NCBI RefSeq assembly: GCF_011683955.1
Contig: NZ_JAAQPI010000001.1
Span: forward strand, 1,116,001-1,180,000
Length of the DNA: 64,000 nucleotides
Direction: 5' to 3'
Source of the DNA: Pseudomaricurvus alkylphenolicus
GTDB lineage: Bacteria; Pseudomonadota; Gammaproteobacteria; Pseudomonadales; Cellvibrionaceae
Shown: positions 43,918 through 52,584 of the stretch, piece by piece
How positions within the stretch are numbered: the stretch's first letter is position 1
How the letters are laid out: each line of letters opens with the position of its first letter
Translations under genes and position numbers: made by a program
Notes under the pieces: model-generated
What the model was told of the DNA's origin: nothing
Database searches by the model: none
Seen by the model: only the letters and a program-made list of their open reading frames with translations

Positions 43918-44809
43918 GGTCTATAAAACCCAGGTTAAACTTCTGCTAGAAGTATTACCCGAAGTCGCCAAAGAACAGTGTTTTGCGATGCATGGCGGAA
44001 CCGCAATCAATCTGTTTGTGCAGAACATGCCACGACTGTCGGTTGATATTGACTTGACCTATGTGGAAATTTCGGCGCGAGATGAAGCTTTAATTGGAAT
44101 TAACAGCGCGCTTCTACGCATCAAAGACCGTGTTGAAGCTTTACGACCTTCGTTGCAGGTTTCACACAAAGAAAACGTATGTAAACTTCAAGTCAGCGAA
44201 AATGGAGTGATTATAAAGGTAGAAGTTAACATGGTTGGTCGGGGGTTGCTGAGTAATGCTGTCAGTGCTCCGCTCTGCGAGACTGCTCAGGAACAATTTG
44301 ATGTATTTTGTGTAGTACCGCTAGTGCCAATTGCGCAGCTATATGGCGGGAAAATATGCGCTGCTCTCGATAGACAGCATCCAAGAGATATGTTTGATGT
44401 AAAGCTCTTGTTAGACAATGATGATCTCACCGGCGAAACCAAGTTGGGGCTAATTTATGGTTTGGTAAGCAGCAATCGGCCAACTCATGAAATGCTTGAT
44501 CCTAATTTGCTCGATCAGAGTTCTGCCTTCGTTAATCAATTTGAAGGGATGAGCGGTGTCGATTTCTCCTACGAGGATTTCGAACAAACACGCCTTCTAC
44601 TCATTGGTACTATCAAAAGTTGTTTGGCTGAGGAGGACAAAGACTTCTTACTGCGATTCAATAAACTCTCGCCTGATTGGAGTGTTTACGATTTTCAAAA
44701 TTACCCATCTGTCCGTTGGAAACTATTGAATTTGCAAAAATTTAAAACCAATAATCCCGATTTGTATAATCAACAGCTAAACAAGCTTTCAGACTTGTTC
44801 GGACGATAA
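43910..44809 (+). CDS. AbiEii-type nucleotidyltransferase toxin
   Basis: A 299-residue protein with the nucleotidyltransferase signature HGGTAINLF at residues 28-36, then RLSVDIDLTY with D46 and D48 as metal ligands. YGGKICAALDRQHPRDMFDV in the middle is also typical of AbiEii/MenA toxins. The family transfers nucleotides to tRNA or other acceptors, which arrests growth and gives phage abortive infection. The overlap with AbiEi shows co-translation. The 3' end overlaps by about 20 bp the end of the convergent Pyr4-like gene at 44789. Confidence 0.88.
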   Translation: MNEVYKTQVKLLLEVLPEVAKEQCFAMHGGTAINLFVQNMPRLSVDIDLTYVEISARDEALIGINSALLRIKDRVEALRPSLQVSHKENVCKLQVSENGVIIKVEVNMVGRGLLSNAVSAPLCETAQEQFDVFCVVPLVPIAQLYGGKICAALDRQHPRDMFDVKLLLDNDDLTGETKLGLIYGLVSSNRPTHEMLDPNLLDQSSAFVNQFEGMSGVDFSYEDFEQTRLLLIGTIKSCLAEEDKDFLLRFNKLSPDWSVYDFQNYPSVRWKLLNLQKFKTNNPDLYNQQLNKLSDLFGR

Positions 44810-45532
44810 TTGAAATCTCGGCAACCGGTAATACATCCACAACGTCACCAGCGCAATCGCGATATTCGCAACCCCCAAACTCACAAACAGTGGGCTGGTA
44901 AAATACGGGTCCACCAGATACATCCACGGATAGAAGCCCACCGCCAAAAACACATACCCCCAGAGCATAAAGGGTGAGAAACCCTGCTGAGAGTTGCGCT
45001 GCAACATCAATGGAATGGTCAGCACCGGCGTCAGTATCACAGTGGTGGTAAAGCTCAGCAAATACAGCGGGTCCTCGATAATCTGGTGAAACCACCAAAA
45101 GGCGATGTAAGCGGCGATCTGGCATAGCAGATAAACGCCCACCGCCTGTGGCAGGGTCAGACCCGGAAACACCTTATGCCGTGAATAGCGCAGTACCTGA
45201 TAGATAACGGTCGCTTCCAGCAGAGCGAACAGCACCAACATGACCCAAAAGGCCTTCATCAACCAGTGATCCACGGTGTAAAACCAGTGCGAGAAGTTCA
45301 TCACGAAGGTGGTGTCGTGGGCGAAAAACCACAGGTTACAGCCCACCGGTATGGCGTGAGTCTTATCGCGAAAACCGTTCTTGATGGCGCCGAAGTACTG
45401 CATATAAGCACCCAAAAAGCTGATCGCGCACCAGAATACCACCGGCCATAAATTGGCATCAGTAGCGGCCAGGGTGGCGGTGGCATCATAGCTTAGGGCG
45501 TGCAGGAAGGTTGGCGATTCGGGATTGCTCAT
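44789..45532 (-). CDS. Seven-helix membrane protein, PaxB/Pyr4 terpene-cyclase-like (paralogue 3)
   Basis: A 247-residue membrane protein with about seven helices. It has THAIPVGCNLWFFAHDTTF (H72-D73), the acidic LLEATVIYQVLRYSRHKVFP and the late FYPWMYLVDPYFTSPLFVSL. The last motif is the best of the four paralogues against the fungal family's WMYWPEAF..LNSPL block (remembered, not computed). Start ATG 45532 is preferred over GTG 45538. It is transcribed in the same direction as the CrtC/AttH-like gene at 45609, from which a strong perfect hairpin separates it, so it may have its own promoter or be attenuated. Confidence 0.5.
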   Translation of the reverse strand: MSNPESPTFLHALSYDATATLAATDANLWPVVFWCAISFLGAYMQYFGAIKNGFRDKTHAIPVGCNLWFFAHDTTFVMNFSHWFYTVDHWLMKAFWVMLVLFALLEATVIYQVLRYSRHKVFPGLTLPQAVGVYLLCQIAAYIAFWWFHQIIEDPLYLLSFTTTVILTPVLTIPLMLQRNSQQGFSPFMLWGYVFLAVGFYPWMYLVDPYFTSPLFVSLGVANIAIALVTLWMYYRLPRFQLSSEQV

Positions 45533-45570
45533 TATCACGGTCGAAGCGGTTAGTCAGAATCAGCAGTGTA

Positions 45571-45604
45571 CATGATAAAGGTATCCAAAGATACCTTTAT
45601 CATG
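45571..45604. terminator. Perfect 15-bp hairpin between the CrtC/AttH-like and Pyr4-like genes
   Basis: CATGATAAAGGTATC, a CAAA loop, then GATACCTTTATCATG: 34 bp with no mismatch. It starts 5 bp after the stop of the upstream gene and ends 39 bp before the downstream ATG. There is no long T-run after it, so it could be a processing or attenuation hairpin, a regulator-binding palindrome or a bidirectional terminator. Confidence 0.5.
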
Positions 45605-45608
45605 CGTA

Positions 45609-46619
45609 TTATCTCCGTGGGTTCATGGCCCGCACATAGTGTTGCCAGAAGCACTCCTGATGATCTCCGTGGGTCACCAGGCCATCGTACTCCCAACGGG
45701 TGAGGGAAATCACCGAACTGAAGTTATGCCAGGTATGCCATTCGGCCGAGGCCCTGGCCTCGCCCCGGATCAGGAAACTTCGGTCCATGGCATCGACCAG
45801 TTCCATTTCCAGCGTCTGGACGTAGAGGGAGTTGGGATCGCGAACGGTCTTCTTGAGGGCGTTGACAATGGGCACCATTTCGCCCTCGGTGTACACCCAG
45901 CCGCCCTTGACGGTCTCACCGCCGGGTATTTCCAGGATGCCGGCCCATTCCGGATCGGAGTCCGGCGAGTCGAAGGCGGTGCAGCCAAAGGCAAAGTCGT
46001 CGTTGAAGACGCCGGTCATCCAGGCCATGGCCGGAAAGTCCTGGTGCACCTCGGGGCGGGGGGCGCCCCAGGAGCGGTCGCGAACAGTGTAACAATCCAC
46101 TTCATAATCGTTACCCAGCAATCGCAACTGGCCCTTCGCGCGCAGGGGCTGCTCAAGGTGCAGACCGCTGCTGAGCAACATGGGCGCGGTTACCGCCTGG
46201 TAGTGAATGTCGAACGAGTTGTTCTGCTTAGGGTCGCTGTAGCGGATACGATATCTTTTGAGGGGCTCCAGCACCTGGGCGCGATAACTGTTGTCCAGCG
46301 TATAGTCATGCAGGTCGTTGCTAAGACACTCGTCGCTCATAAAGGTGACGAAGTCGTACAGCTCACACTGCAGGTTGTAGCGCTTGGTGCCCTGCCAGGC
46401 CCAGGCGCCGCCGGTCACAACACCCAGGTTGGGGTGGTGCCACATGTAGCAGAGGCCGTGAATATTTTCTTCCGGGATATTAAAGCCGAAATACTGGGTT
46501 TCTGTCAGTGACGGGTCAGTGATCTGTTGCCGAAATTCAGGATGCAGAAAATCATCTGCAGCTGTTGCCGTTGCGAAGGCGGTGTTTTTCGTTTCCCAGA
46601 AGGGCTTGTCTTCAGCCAT
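45609..46619 (-). CDS. CrtC/AttH-like (DUF7064/7065-type) lipocalin-fold protein (copy 1)
   Basis: A 336-residue soluble protein without a signal sequence. Visible blocks are DDFLHPEFRQ, LTETQYFGFNIPEENIHG, CYMWHHPNLGVVTGG, YTVRDRSWGAPRPEV and a C-terminal TRWEYDGLVTHGDHQECFW. The DRSWG motif and all-beta composition point to the AttH/CrtC (carotenoid 1,2-hydratase-like) two-domain lipocalin group, which binds or hydrates isoprenoid-like lipids. I am less sure of the exact family. It forms a tight series with the kinase at 46632 (12 bp) and its paralogue at 48149. Enzymatic versus binding role is open. Confidence 0.55.
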   Translation of the reverse strand: MAEDKPFWETKNTAFATATAADDFLHPEFRQQITDPSLTETQYFGFNIPEENIHGLCYMWHHPNLGVVTGGAWAWQGTKRYNLQCELYDFVTFMSDECLSNDLHDYTLDNSYRAQVLEPLKRYRIRYSDPKQNNSFDIHYQAVTAPMLLSSGLHLEQPLRAKGQLRLLGNDYEVDCYTVRDRSWGAPRPEVHQDFPAMAWMTGVFNDDFAFGCTAFDSPDSDPEWAGILEIPGGETVKGGWVYTEGEMVPIVNALKKTVRDPNSLYVQTLEMELVDAMDRSFLIRGEARASAEWHTWHNFSSVISLTRWEYDGLVTHGDHQECFWQHYVRAMNPRR

Positions 46620-46631
46620 TTTCGCTTCTCC

Positions 46632-48137
46632 TTAATGTTCGTATTGTTCAATCAATTGCTGCGCTGCGTCGATAAACTGACTGATGTAAGTGAAGGGCAG
46701 CACTGCAAGCTTCAGCTCCTCCGCTTCGCCCCTGGCAAACAGGGTAGACATAATATTGGCCGCGGTGGCATTGCGGACCTGGCCCCAAATCTGAAAGTAG
46801 CGCAGGCGTTTTTCGTCGATATCGAACCCGCTTTCCCGTGTGTAGCTCGTCATAAATCGATCCCAATCAAGCAGATGACCGACGGTGTTCTTGATATAGG
46901 CCAGATCTTCAGCCGGGTCGCCCACATGCACAAACTCCCAGTCCACCAGGCAACTGAGGTCGCCTTTCACCAACAGCATATTTTGGAAACCGATATCTCC
47001 GTGCAGCAGCACCGGATTTCCGTCAACTTGGGGAATATTGTCCAGTAGCCAGCCGTAGAGACAGGCCAGCGCCGGGGAGGGAGTATGGTCACTGCTCAGG
47101 TACATGCGGTACCACTCGTCGATATACTCGTGCACCACCTCCTGGGTGGAGTTCTGCCAGGACTTCAGGCAAATGCTGCTGGTCAGGTTTCCCAGGGATG
47201 TCAGTGGTGGCAGACTGTGGAGCTGCGCACAGGCAAGGGCAAGGGTGTCAACCAGCTTTTCAGAAACCGCTTGATGGGAGGAGAACACGGTGCCTCCGGT
47301 TTCCCCCGGTGATCGCCGCATGACGATAAAATCTCCGCCGGGCAGTTGCGGGTGATCGGTATCCAGCCACAGGGCATCGGGTGCCGGGAAGCCGCTTGCG
47401 TGTACGGCTCGAATGACGGCGTATTCCTTGTCGACGGTATGGCAGTCGTTTTCCAGGCCGTCGCTGGTGTAGTCGCGGCGAATCACGTAATCCCCATCGA
47501 GCGCTTTGCCACTGGCGCTAAAGAGAATCGTCTGTTTGCCAAAACCACCGGACAGGGACTTAAATTCGGTGACGATAAGGTCAGCTTCACTGAAACGCTC
47601 ACGCAGGTAGGATTGCCATTGATCGGTATCAATGTCGGTTGCCGACGTGTCCGATTCTTCCATGCGGTCGGGCGTGTTCATATGTTCTTGAAGATCCTTG
47701 GCTTCCCAACGCCCCATAATGCCGGCTAATGAATGTCGGGTAGCTTCGGAGACTTCGTCGGCAGCAGCAACGGCGACCAAGGCTTGTTCGAGTGTGACCA
47801 AATTCTGTCGCCACTGTTCTTCCCGGGCGCTAAGGCAGCGCTCCTCGTTATGATGAAGTAATGCCTTTCGCAATTGCTCGAAGGGCTGGACCAGTGCAGC
47901 GGAAACTCTCCCATCATTGTTGAGCAGCACCACTGCGTCGTTCAAGGTGGCAGCAAGAGTCGCCTCCTGTTTTTCGATAAAGGCCAGGTTCTGGTGCTCA
48001 CGCCAATACAGCATCTTCAGGCAGGCTTCGATCACCTGGGCTGGAGATCCGGCTTGATGGGCGTCGGGCAGGTTGGGGATAATCCTGGCAAATTCTTTCT
48101 GTATGGCGGCCAGTTTGTGCACGGCGGGAAACAGCAT
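46632..48137 (-). CDS. APH-family phosphotransferase with ~150-residue N-terminal extension
   Basis: A 501-residue protein. The C-terminal ~330 residues are an aminoglycoside-phosphotransferase/choline-kinase fold with a nucleotide-binding start (LSGGFGKQTILFS), catalytic loop LLHGDIGFQNML (H379, D381, N386) and metal-binding DWE at ~399-401. The N-terminal ~150 residues are helical (LYWREHQNLAFIEKQEATLA) and of unknown function. ATG 48137 is chosen, as it leaves a 12-bp gap to the gene before. Relatives in actinobacteria and marine proteobacteria accompany acyl-CoA dehydrogenases and are thought to phosphorylate a hydroxylated metabolite. Here it is sandwiched between two CrtC/AttH-like proteins, so a phosphorylated lipid or terpenoid intermediate is a possibility (inference). 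Confidence 0.75.
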   Translation of the reverse strand: MLFPAVHKLAAIQKEFARIIPNLPDAHQAGSPAQVIEACLKMLYWREHQNLAFIEKQEATLAATLNDAVVLLNNDGRVSAALVQPFEQLRKALLHHNEERCLSAREEQWRQNLVTLEQALVAVAAADEVSEATRHSLAGIMGRWEAKDLQEHMNTPDRMEESDTSATDIDTDQWQSYLRERFSEADLIVTEFKSLSGGFGKQTILFSASGKALDGDYVIRRDYTSDGLENDCHTVDKEYAVIRAVHASGFPAPDALWLDTDHPQLPGGDFIVMRRSPGETGGTVFSSHQAVSEKLVDTLALACAQLHSLPPLTSLGNLTSSICLKSWQNSTQEVVHEYIDEWYRMYLSSDHTPSPALACLYGWLLDNIPQVDGNPVLLHGDIGFQNMLLVKGDLSCLVDWEFVHVGDPAEDLAYIKNTVGHLLDWDRFMTSYTRESGFDIDEKRLRYFQIWGQVRNATAANIMSTLFARGEAEELKLAVLPFTYISQFIDAAQQLIEQYEH

Positions 48138-48148
48138 GGAGGGGTACC

Positions 48149-49156
48149 TCAGTCGGTAAATTGGTGGATATAGTCGGTCCATTGGCATTCCTGGGTGTCG
48201 CCCCAGCCAACCCGGCTGTCCCATTCCCAGCGGGTCAGGTTCAGGTGCACCAGACAGTTAGGCCATCCGGACCAGGGCAGGCCCGCCTGGGTGGTGCCTC
48301 GAATCCGATAGTCGCGCCCGCGACTGTCGGTGAGTTCGATCTCGTGTGTCAGGGGCCGACCGCTGTGGCGATCCCTGCGGGTGATCTTGCGGCCGCCGGT
48401 GGCGCGCAGCAGTTCTCCGTCGCGATACACCCAGCCGTCGTGAAAGGAATTTTCCGCGGGCCAGTCGAAGCTGCCTAGCCATTCCGGTTTGAGGTCGGGG
48501 TGATCGAAGGCGCTGAAATTAAACGCAAAGTTCTCGTCAAAGGTGCCGGTCATCCAGGTCATCGGCGGGATCGGGTTATGGCCTTCCGGACGCGGTTGGC
48601 CCCAGGAACGATCACGGACGTTAAAGGTGTTGTCGATGGTGTAACGCTTGCCTCGCAATACCAGTTCGCCCTGGTTGCGCATGGCCTGTTCGAAATGGAG
48701 ATTGTTACCACGCATGGCGACTGGCATGATGGCTGTGCTGGTCATATCCAGAAAATTCTCACGCGCTGGATCTTGATAGCGAACGCGCATGGATTTTCCA
48801 GGTTCGATCACGTCTACCTGATAACTGTTGGGCAGGCGAAAGCTATGCAGATCATTGGTAATGATGTCGCTCTGTTTACTGTAGGCGCGCATATCGAACA
48901 GTTCGGCCTGCAAATGCGAGCGCTTGATACCCTGGCAAACGAACAATCCGCCGGTGGCGGTGTCGAGATTGGGATGCAGCCACAGGTAACCGAAGCCATA
49001 GATGTTTGCCTCGGGAATATTGAGGCCGAAGTACTGAGTCTCCGTTAAGCTGTCGTCGTTGACAGGTGACTGCGGGTGAAGAAAATCATCAGCACCCGTA
49101 AATTCGCCGAAGCCGGCGCCGATGGTTTTAAACCAGTTTTGGTTGTCGCAGGACAT
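48149..49156 (-). CDS. CrtC/AttH-like (DUF7064/7065-type) lipocalin-fold protein (copy 2)
   Basis: A 335-residue paralogue of the protein at 45609, with DDFLHPQSP, LTETQYFGLNIPEANIYG, GYLWLHPNLDTATGG, FNVRDRSWGQPRPEGH and the ending TRWEWDSRVGWGDTQECQW. Start ATG 49156 aligns the N-terminus exactly with copy 1 and has AAAGAAGA upstream; ATG 49180 lacks both. It is first of a three-gene minus-strand unit with the kinase and copy 1, downstream of the TonB receptor. Two copies around one kinase suggest a heterodimer or two related steps. Confidence 0.55.
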   Translation of the reverse strand: MSCDNQNWFKTIGAGFGEFTGADDFLHPQSPVNDDSLTETQYFGLNIPEANIYGFGYLWLHPNLDTATGGLFVCQGIKRSHLQAELFDMRAYSKQSDIITNDLHSFRLPNSYQVDVIEPGKSMRVRYQDPARENFLDMTSTAIMPVAMRGNNLHFEQAMRNQGELVLRGKRYTIDNTFNVRDRSWGQPRPEGHNPIPPMTWMTGTFDENFAFNFSAFDHPDLKPEWLGSFDWPAENSFHDGWVYRDGELLRATGGRKITRRDRHSGRPLTHEIELTDSRGRDYRIRGTTQAGLPWSGWPNCLVHLNLTRWEWDSRVGWGDTQECQWTDYIHQFTD

Positions 49157-49258
49157 GGTGTCTTCTTTATCATGGTTCAAAAGGCAAAAAAGAGGCCGTA
49201 CTCGTTAAAGTACAGCCAGAAGGTAGGAGCGATTGACGAAGCTCCATTCAGTATCCGC

Positions 49259-51541
49259 TTAGAACATGTACTCCACGCTGGCGCCAAAGGTGGCAGGTGG
49301 TGCGTAGACAGAACCGGACCAACCGGTATTGAGCGGCTCGGGCAGGCCAGTCAAAACGTTGGCGCCAGAGGTGCTGTTGGCGTTGAGCATACTGATCATC
49401 ACCTCTTCATCGGTGATGTTTTTACCCCAGGCCACCACATGCCAGTGCTCGTCGGCGGAGGTATAACTGACGCGTATATTGGCGACGGTGGAAGCGTCCT
49501 GTTCATCCAGGGGATGATCGAACTCTCGCAACTGGTAGGCGTCTCTTATGTTGACGTCAGCTCGAAACACGATCTCTCCGCCGGAAGATAGCGGCAGTGT
49601 GTACTGGCCGCCAAGTACCAACGTCCATTCCGGTGAACGCAACAACGGATTGCCGGAGAGATCCTGAGAGGTGCCGCTGGCGTCGTTGATCAAATCGACG
49701 TTTTCAAATTGCGTGTATTCAGTGTCCAGCAGGGAGAGACCAACGTTCAGCTCGATATTTTGGTTGACCCTATAGAGGGCATCAAGTTCGGCACCGAGAA
49801 TTTCGGCGTCGGCGTTGTTGACTCTGGCACTGGAGCGAATCACTTCTTCCACTTGCAGGTTGGTATAGTCGTAGGCATAGACAGCACCACTCAAGCGCAA
49901 TTGCCCGTCGAGCAGGGTGGACTTAAAGCCCATCTCTATCGCATCGAGATTTTCCGCCTCGAAGTCATCGTTACAGGCAGAGGTGGAGTTACCGCCGCTT
50001 TTATAACCGGTGGAGATCTGAGCGTAAGTCATCACTTCATCGGACAGATCCCACTGCAAACCCAGGCGACCGGTAGTTTCGTCGACGTCTTGTTGTTGTC
50101 TCTGGTTTTCACAGGCAACAATGGTTTGGGTCGTCAGCCGATTGTCGAGGCTTGGGCTGTCGAAGATCCCCAAGTGTTGATAGAAGTGCAGGGTTGCATC
50201 TCGCTCTTCCTCCATATAGCGAATGCCGGCGAAGGCGCGAAGTGTGTCGGTCAGTGTATAGGTACCGTCAGCGAACAGGGCGGTACTTTCGATTTCTTCT
50301 TCAAAGTCAATTTCGATATTGATCGTGCCGAGCCACATGGACATGGCCGGATCCAGGGGCACTACAGGTGCGGCACCGGAAAGGTCGGCGTTGGGAGTTA
50401 CATTAGTGACGTCCTGCTTCATAAAAAAGGCGCCCACCAGCCAATCCAGCTTGCCATGACTGCCGGAAAGGTCAAATTCCTGGGACAGGGTCTTGTCAGT
50501 ACCGCCACGGCTGACGCTCACGTACTGTAGGTTGGTGCCGTCCATATCGGTGTCCGGTGCGTCGCGTTCGTAGTCTACATATCCGGTAATGGAGGCGAGG
50601 CTGATATCGTCATTGATATCCCAGTCGATGCGTACAGAGCCGCCGGTCAGTTCGTCTTCCAATGACGGGTAGCTGTTGGCGAGGGAACGGAAAGGGTCCG
50701 TGTCGTAAGTGCCTTCGAAATTAAAGCCCAGCGCGGGCAGAAAACCATTATCGAGAATGCGATCATCGTTGTGGTCCCAGACCGGGCCGACAGCGTCATA
50801 GGTGGCATGGAAGGCGCGGATCTTGGCGCTGACGGAATCACTCACATCAATGTCTGCGGAGAAACGCACATCCAGAAGCTCATCACCGCCGGTATCTCCA
50901 GCCACAGGGTTACTGATATAGCCATCCCGCTCCGAGGAAGTGATAGCCAAACGAGTGCGAATGCTGTCATTTACCGGGACGCTGATGGTGGCACTGGCTA
51001 CTTTGGCGTCGTAGCTGCCATAGCCCAGTTTGATAGAGCCGGACAATTCCTCGGTGGGGGCAGCGGTCACGAAGTTGATCACGCCTGCAGTGGCATTGCG
51101 CCCCCAAAGTGTCCCTTGGGGGCCTTTTAGCACTTCAATAGAAGACGCGCCACTTTGCAGCATGGCCACGGCGCCGGGGTTGGCAATATAGATTCCATCA
51201 GAGTGCACGGCCACGGAGTTTTCACCAGCGCCGGTAACAATACCAAAACCCACACCGCGAATGCTGAGTTGGGCGGAGCCGACGGCTTCTCCGTATTGGA
51301 GGCTGGGGGTATGCACGGCCAGGTCCTCAGCACTGTCGATACCGCGCTCTTTCACGGCGTTTTCCGAAAAGGCGTCTATGGCAATGGGAACATCCTGCAG
51401 GCTCTGGGTTCGCTTTTGTGCGGTAACCACTATCTCCTCAAGGGTGAATTCACCACTATCGGCGCTTGCCATTGAGGCCACTCCCGCTATTGCCAGTGGC
51501 AATAACAATTGGGTGAGTTTTCCGCAGTTGGATGGGGTCAT
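49259..51541 (-). CDS. TonB-dependent outer-membrane receptor
   Basis: A 760-residue receptor. The signal peptide (LLLPLAIAGVASMASA) is followed by LEEIVVTAQKRTQSLQDVP, plug motifs LSIRGVGFGIVTG, VAVHSDGIYIANPG and IEVLKGPQGTLWGRNATAG, and a barrel ending in Phe (TFGASVEYMF). AGGAGAG fixes ATG 51541. It is closely related to the partial receptor at 63378: both contain NNADAEILGAE(L/M)DAL, QDLSGNPLLRSPEW and DSYQLREFDH-like strings. It stands 103 bp before the CrtC/AttH-kinase unit on the same strand and is divergent from the TetR gene, whose putative operator lies between them. Confidence 0.92.
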   Translation of the reverse strand: MTPSNCGKLTQLLLPLAIAGVASMASADSGEFTLEEIVVTAQKRTQSLQDVPIAIDAFSENAVKERGIDSAEDLAVHTPSLQYGEAVGSAQLSIRGVGFGIVTGAGENSVAVHSDGIYIANPGAVAMLQSGASSIEVLKGPQGTLWGRNATAGVINFVTAAPTEELSGSIKLGYGSYDAKVASATISVPVNDSIRTRLAITSSERDGYISNPVAGDTGGDELLDVRFSADIDVSDSVSAKIRAFHATYDAVGPVWDHNDDRILDNGFLPALGFNFEGTYDTDPFRSLANSYPSLEDELTGGSVRIDWDINDDISLASITGYVDYERDAPDTDMDGTNLQYVSVSRGGTDKTLSQEFDLSGSHGKLDWLVGAFFMKQDVTNVTPNADLSGAAPVVPLDPAMSMWLGTINIEIDFEEEIESTALFADGTYTLTDTLRAFAGIRYMEEERDATLHFYQHLGIFDSPSLDNRLTTQTIVACENQRQQQDVDETTGRLGLQWDLSDEVMTYAQISTGYKSGGNSTSACNDDFEAENLDAIEMGFKSTLLDGQLRLSGAVYAYDYTNLQVEEVIRSSARVNNADAEILGAELDALYRVNQNIELNVGLSLLDTEYTQFENVDLINDASGTSQDLSGNPLLRSPEWTLVLGGQYTLPLSSGGEIVFRADVNIRDAYQLREFDHPLDEQDASTVANIRVSYTSADEHWHVVAWGKNITDEEVMISMLNANSTSGANVLTGLPEPLNTGWSGSVYAPPATFGASVEYMF

Positions 51542-51618
51542 TGGGTCTCTCCTGATTATTATGGTTGGGCTACAAATAAACATACGCTAAATAATAGTAA
51601 TCATGCGATCTAAATTTA

Positions 51619-51634
51619 TAGTACTCCAGTACTT
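51619..51634. promoter_or_regulatory. TetR-type operator TAGTAC-N4-GTACTT
   Basis: TAGTAC-TCCA-GTACTT in the 232-bp divergent region between the TonB receptor and the TetR gene. It has the same half-sites and N4 spacing as the twin sites beside the paralogous TetR at 12133. A further TAGTAATC half-site lies at about 51595-51602. Confidence 0.5.
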
Positions 51635-51773
51635 ATTCGAGATCAAACCCCCAATTTGATTTTTTACAGAACGGGTTGTGATATCTGAATAGTGTTAATA
51701 TTCGATATAGAAATAAGTGATCTATTCAGCTATCGGGTATAGTGCTCAAAGAAATTTTGATCGGACAGCAAGT

Positions 51774-52430
51774 ATGGCACAGGCCGAAAAACCCTCCAGA
51801 CCGGCACAAATACTCGAAACCAGCCTGCACCTGTTTAACGAAAAGGGGGTGCACGATGTTTCCGCACATGACGTTGCCCGTACTCTGGGTATCAGTCCTG
51901 GTAACCTCACTTACCATTACAAAAAGAAAAATGACATTGTGAATGGTCTGGTGGATGAGCTCGAACAGGCGGTGGAAGGGGCCCTGGGTGGGGCGCCGGA
52001 ATTGAGCGCCACCATGCGCGATCATGCTGAAGCGACGCTGGCCATTCTGAGCGTGTTTTGGCGTTATCGTTTTTTCTTTAACAACCTGTCCTACGTCATC
52101 GCCAAGGACGAATCCCTCAAGGCCCGCTATATGCGAATCCGGGCAATGAGTATCGACATGATCAAGGACGGCATGGAGGCATTGCCCGTCGATGGGCCTC
52201 TGCTGCAGGTGAATACCGAAGAGCAAAGACAACTGGTGGCGGAGAATCTCTGGTATGTGTGGTTAAGTCACCTGCGTCTCTATCTGATCGAGACCGATGC
52301 GGACGGGGTGAACGAGACCGACTACTATCGCTTTGCCGCCAGTCATATGTATGCCTACCTGGAGCCTTACTATCGTGAGTCCATTCGCGAGGGCTTTATG
52401 GAATTTTTGGAACAGGCGCTGGCTAGTTAA
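51774..52430 (+). CDS. TetR/AcrR-family transcriptional regulator
   Basis: A 218-residue TetR regulator with the helix-turn-helix around residues 8-50 (AQILETSLHLFNEKG, ARTLGISPGNLTYHYKKK). The ligand domain carries SVFWRYRFFFNNLSYV and ENLWYVWLSHLRLYLI. It is paralogous to the regulator at 12133. I chose ATG 51774 because the N-terminus then matches the paralogue in length. It is divergent from the TonB receptor, with the TAGTAC palindrome between, and is likely a repressor of that receptor and the following CrtC/AttH-kinase unit. Confidence 0.87.
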   Translation: MAQAEKPSRPAQILETSLHLFNEKGVHDVSAHDVARTLGISPGNLTYHYKKKNDIVNGLVDELEQAVEGALGGAPELSATMRDHAEATLAILSVFWRYRFFFNNLSYVIAKDESLKARYMRIRAMSIDMIKDGMEALPVDGPLLQVNTEEQRQLVAENLWYVWLSHLRLYLIETDADGVNETDYYRFAASHMYAYLEPYYRESIREGFMEFLEQALAS

Positions 52431-52462
52431 ACTTACTTTATCACACAAACGCGGCTCTTGGC

Positions 52463-52549
52463 GTAGGGTGGATTAGCGATAGCGTAATCCACCACAATTT
52501 GGCACTCGCTCGATTCATGGTGGATTACGCTATTGCTAATCCACCCTAC
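52463..52549. repeat. Palindromic GTAGGGTGGATTA repeat, inverted pair
   Basis: Two facing hairpin copies between the convergent TetR and AraC genes, with outer arms GTAGGGTGGATTAGCGATAG and CTATTGCTAATCCACCCTAC. Placement between convergent genes would suit a bidirectional terminator role. Confidence 0.85.
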
Positions 52550-52584
52550 GTAAAGCAGTTTTCAGTCTCATAAAACTGAACTCT

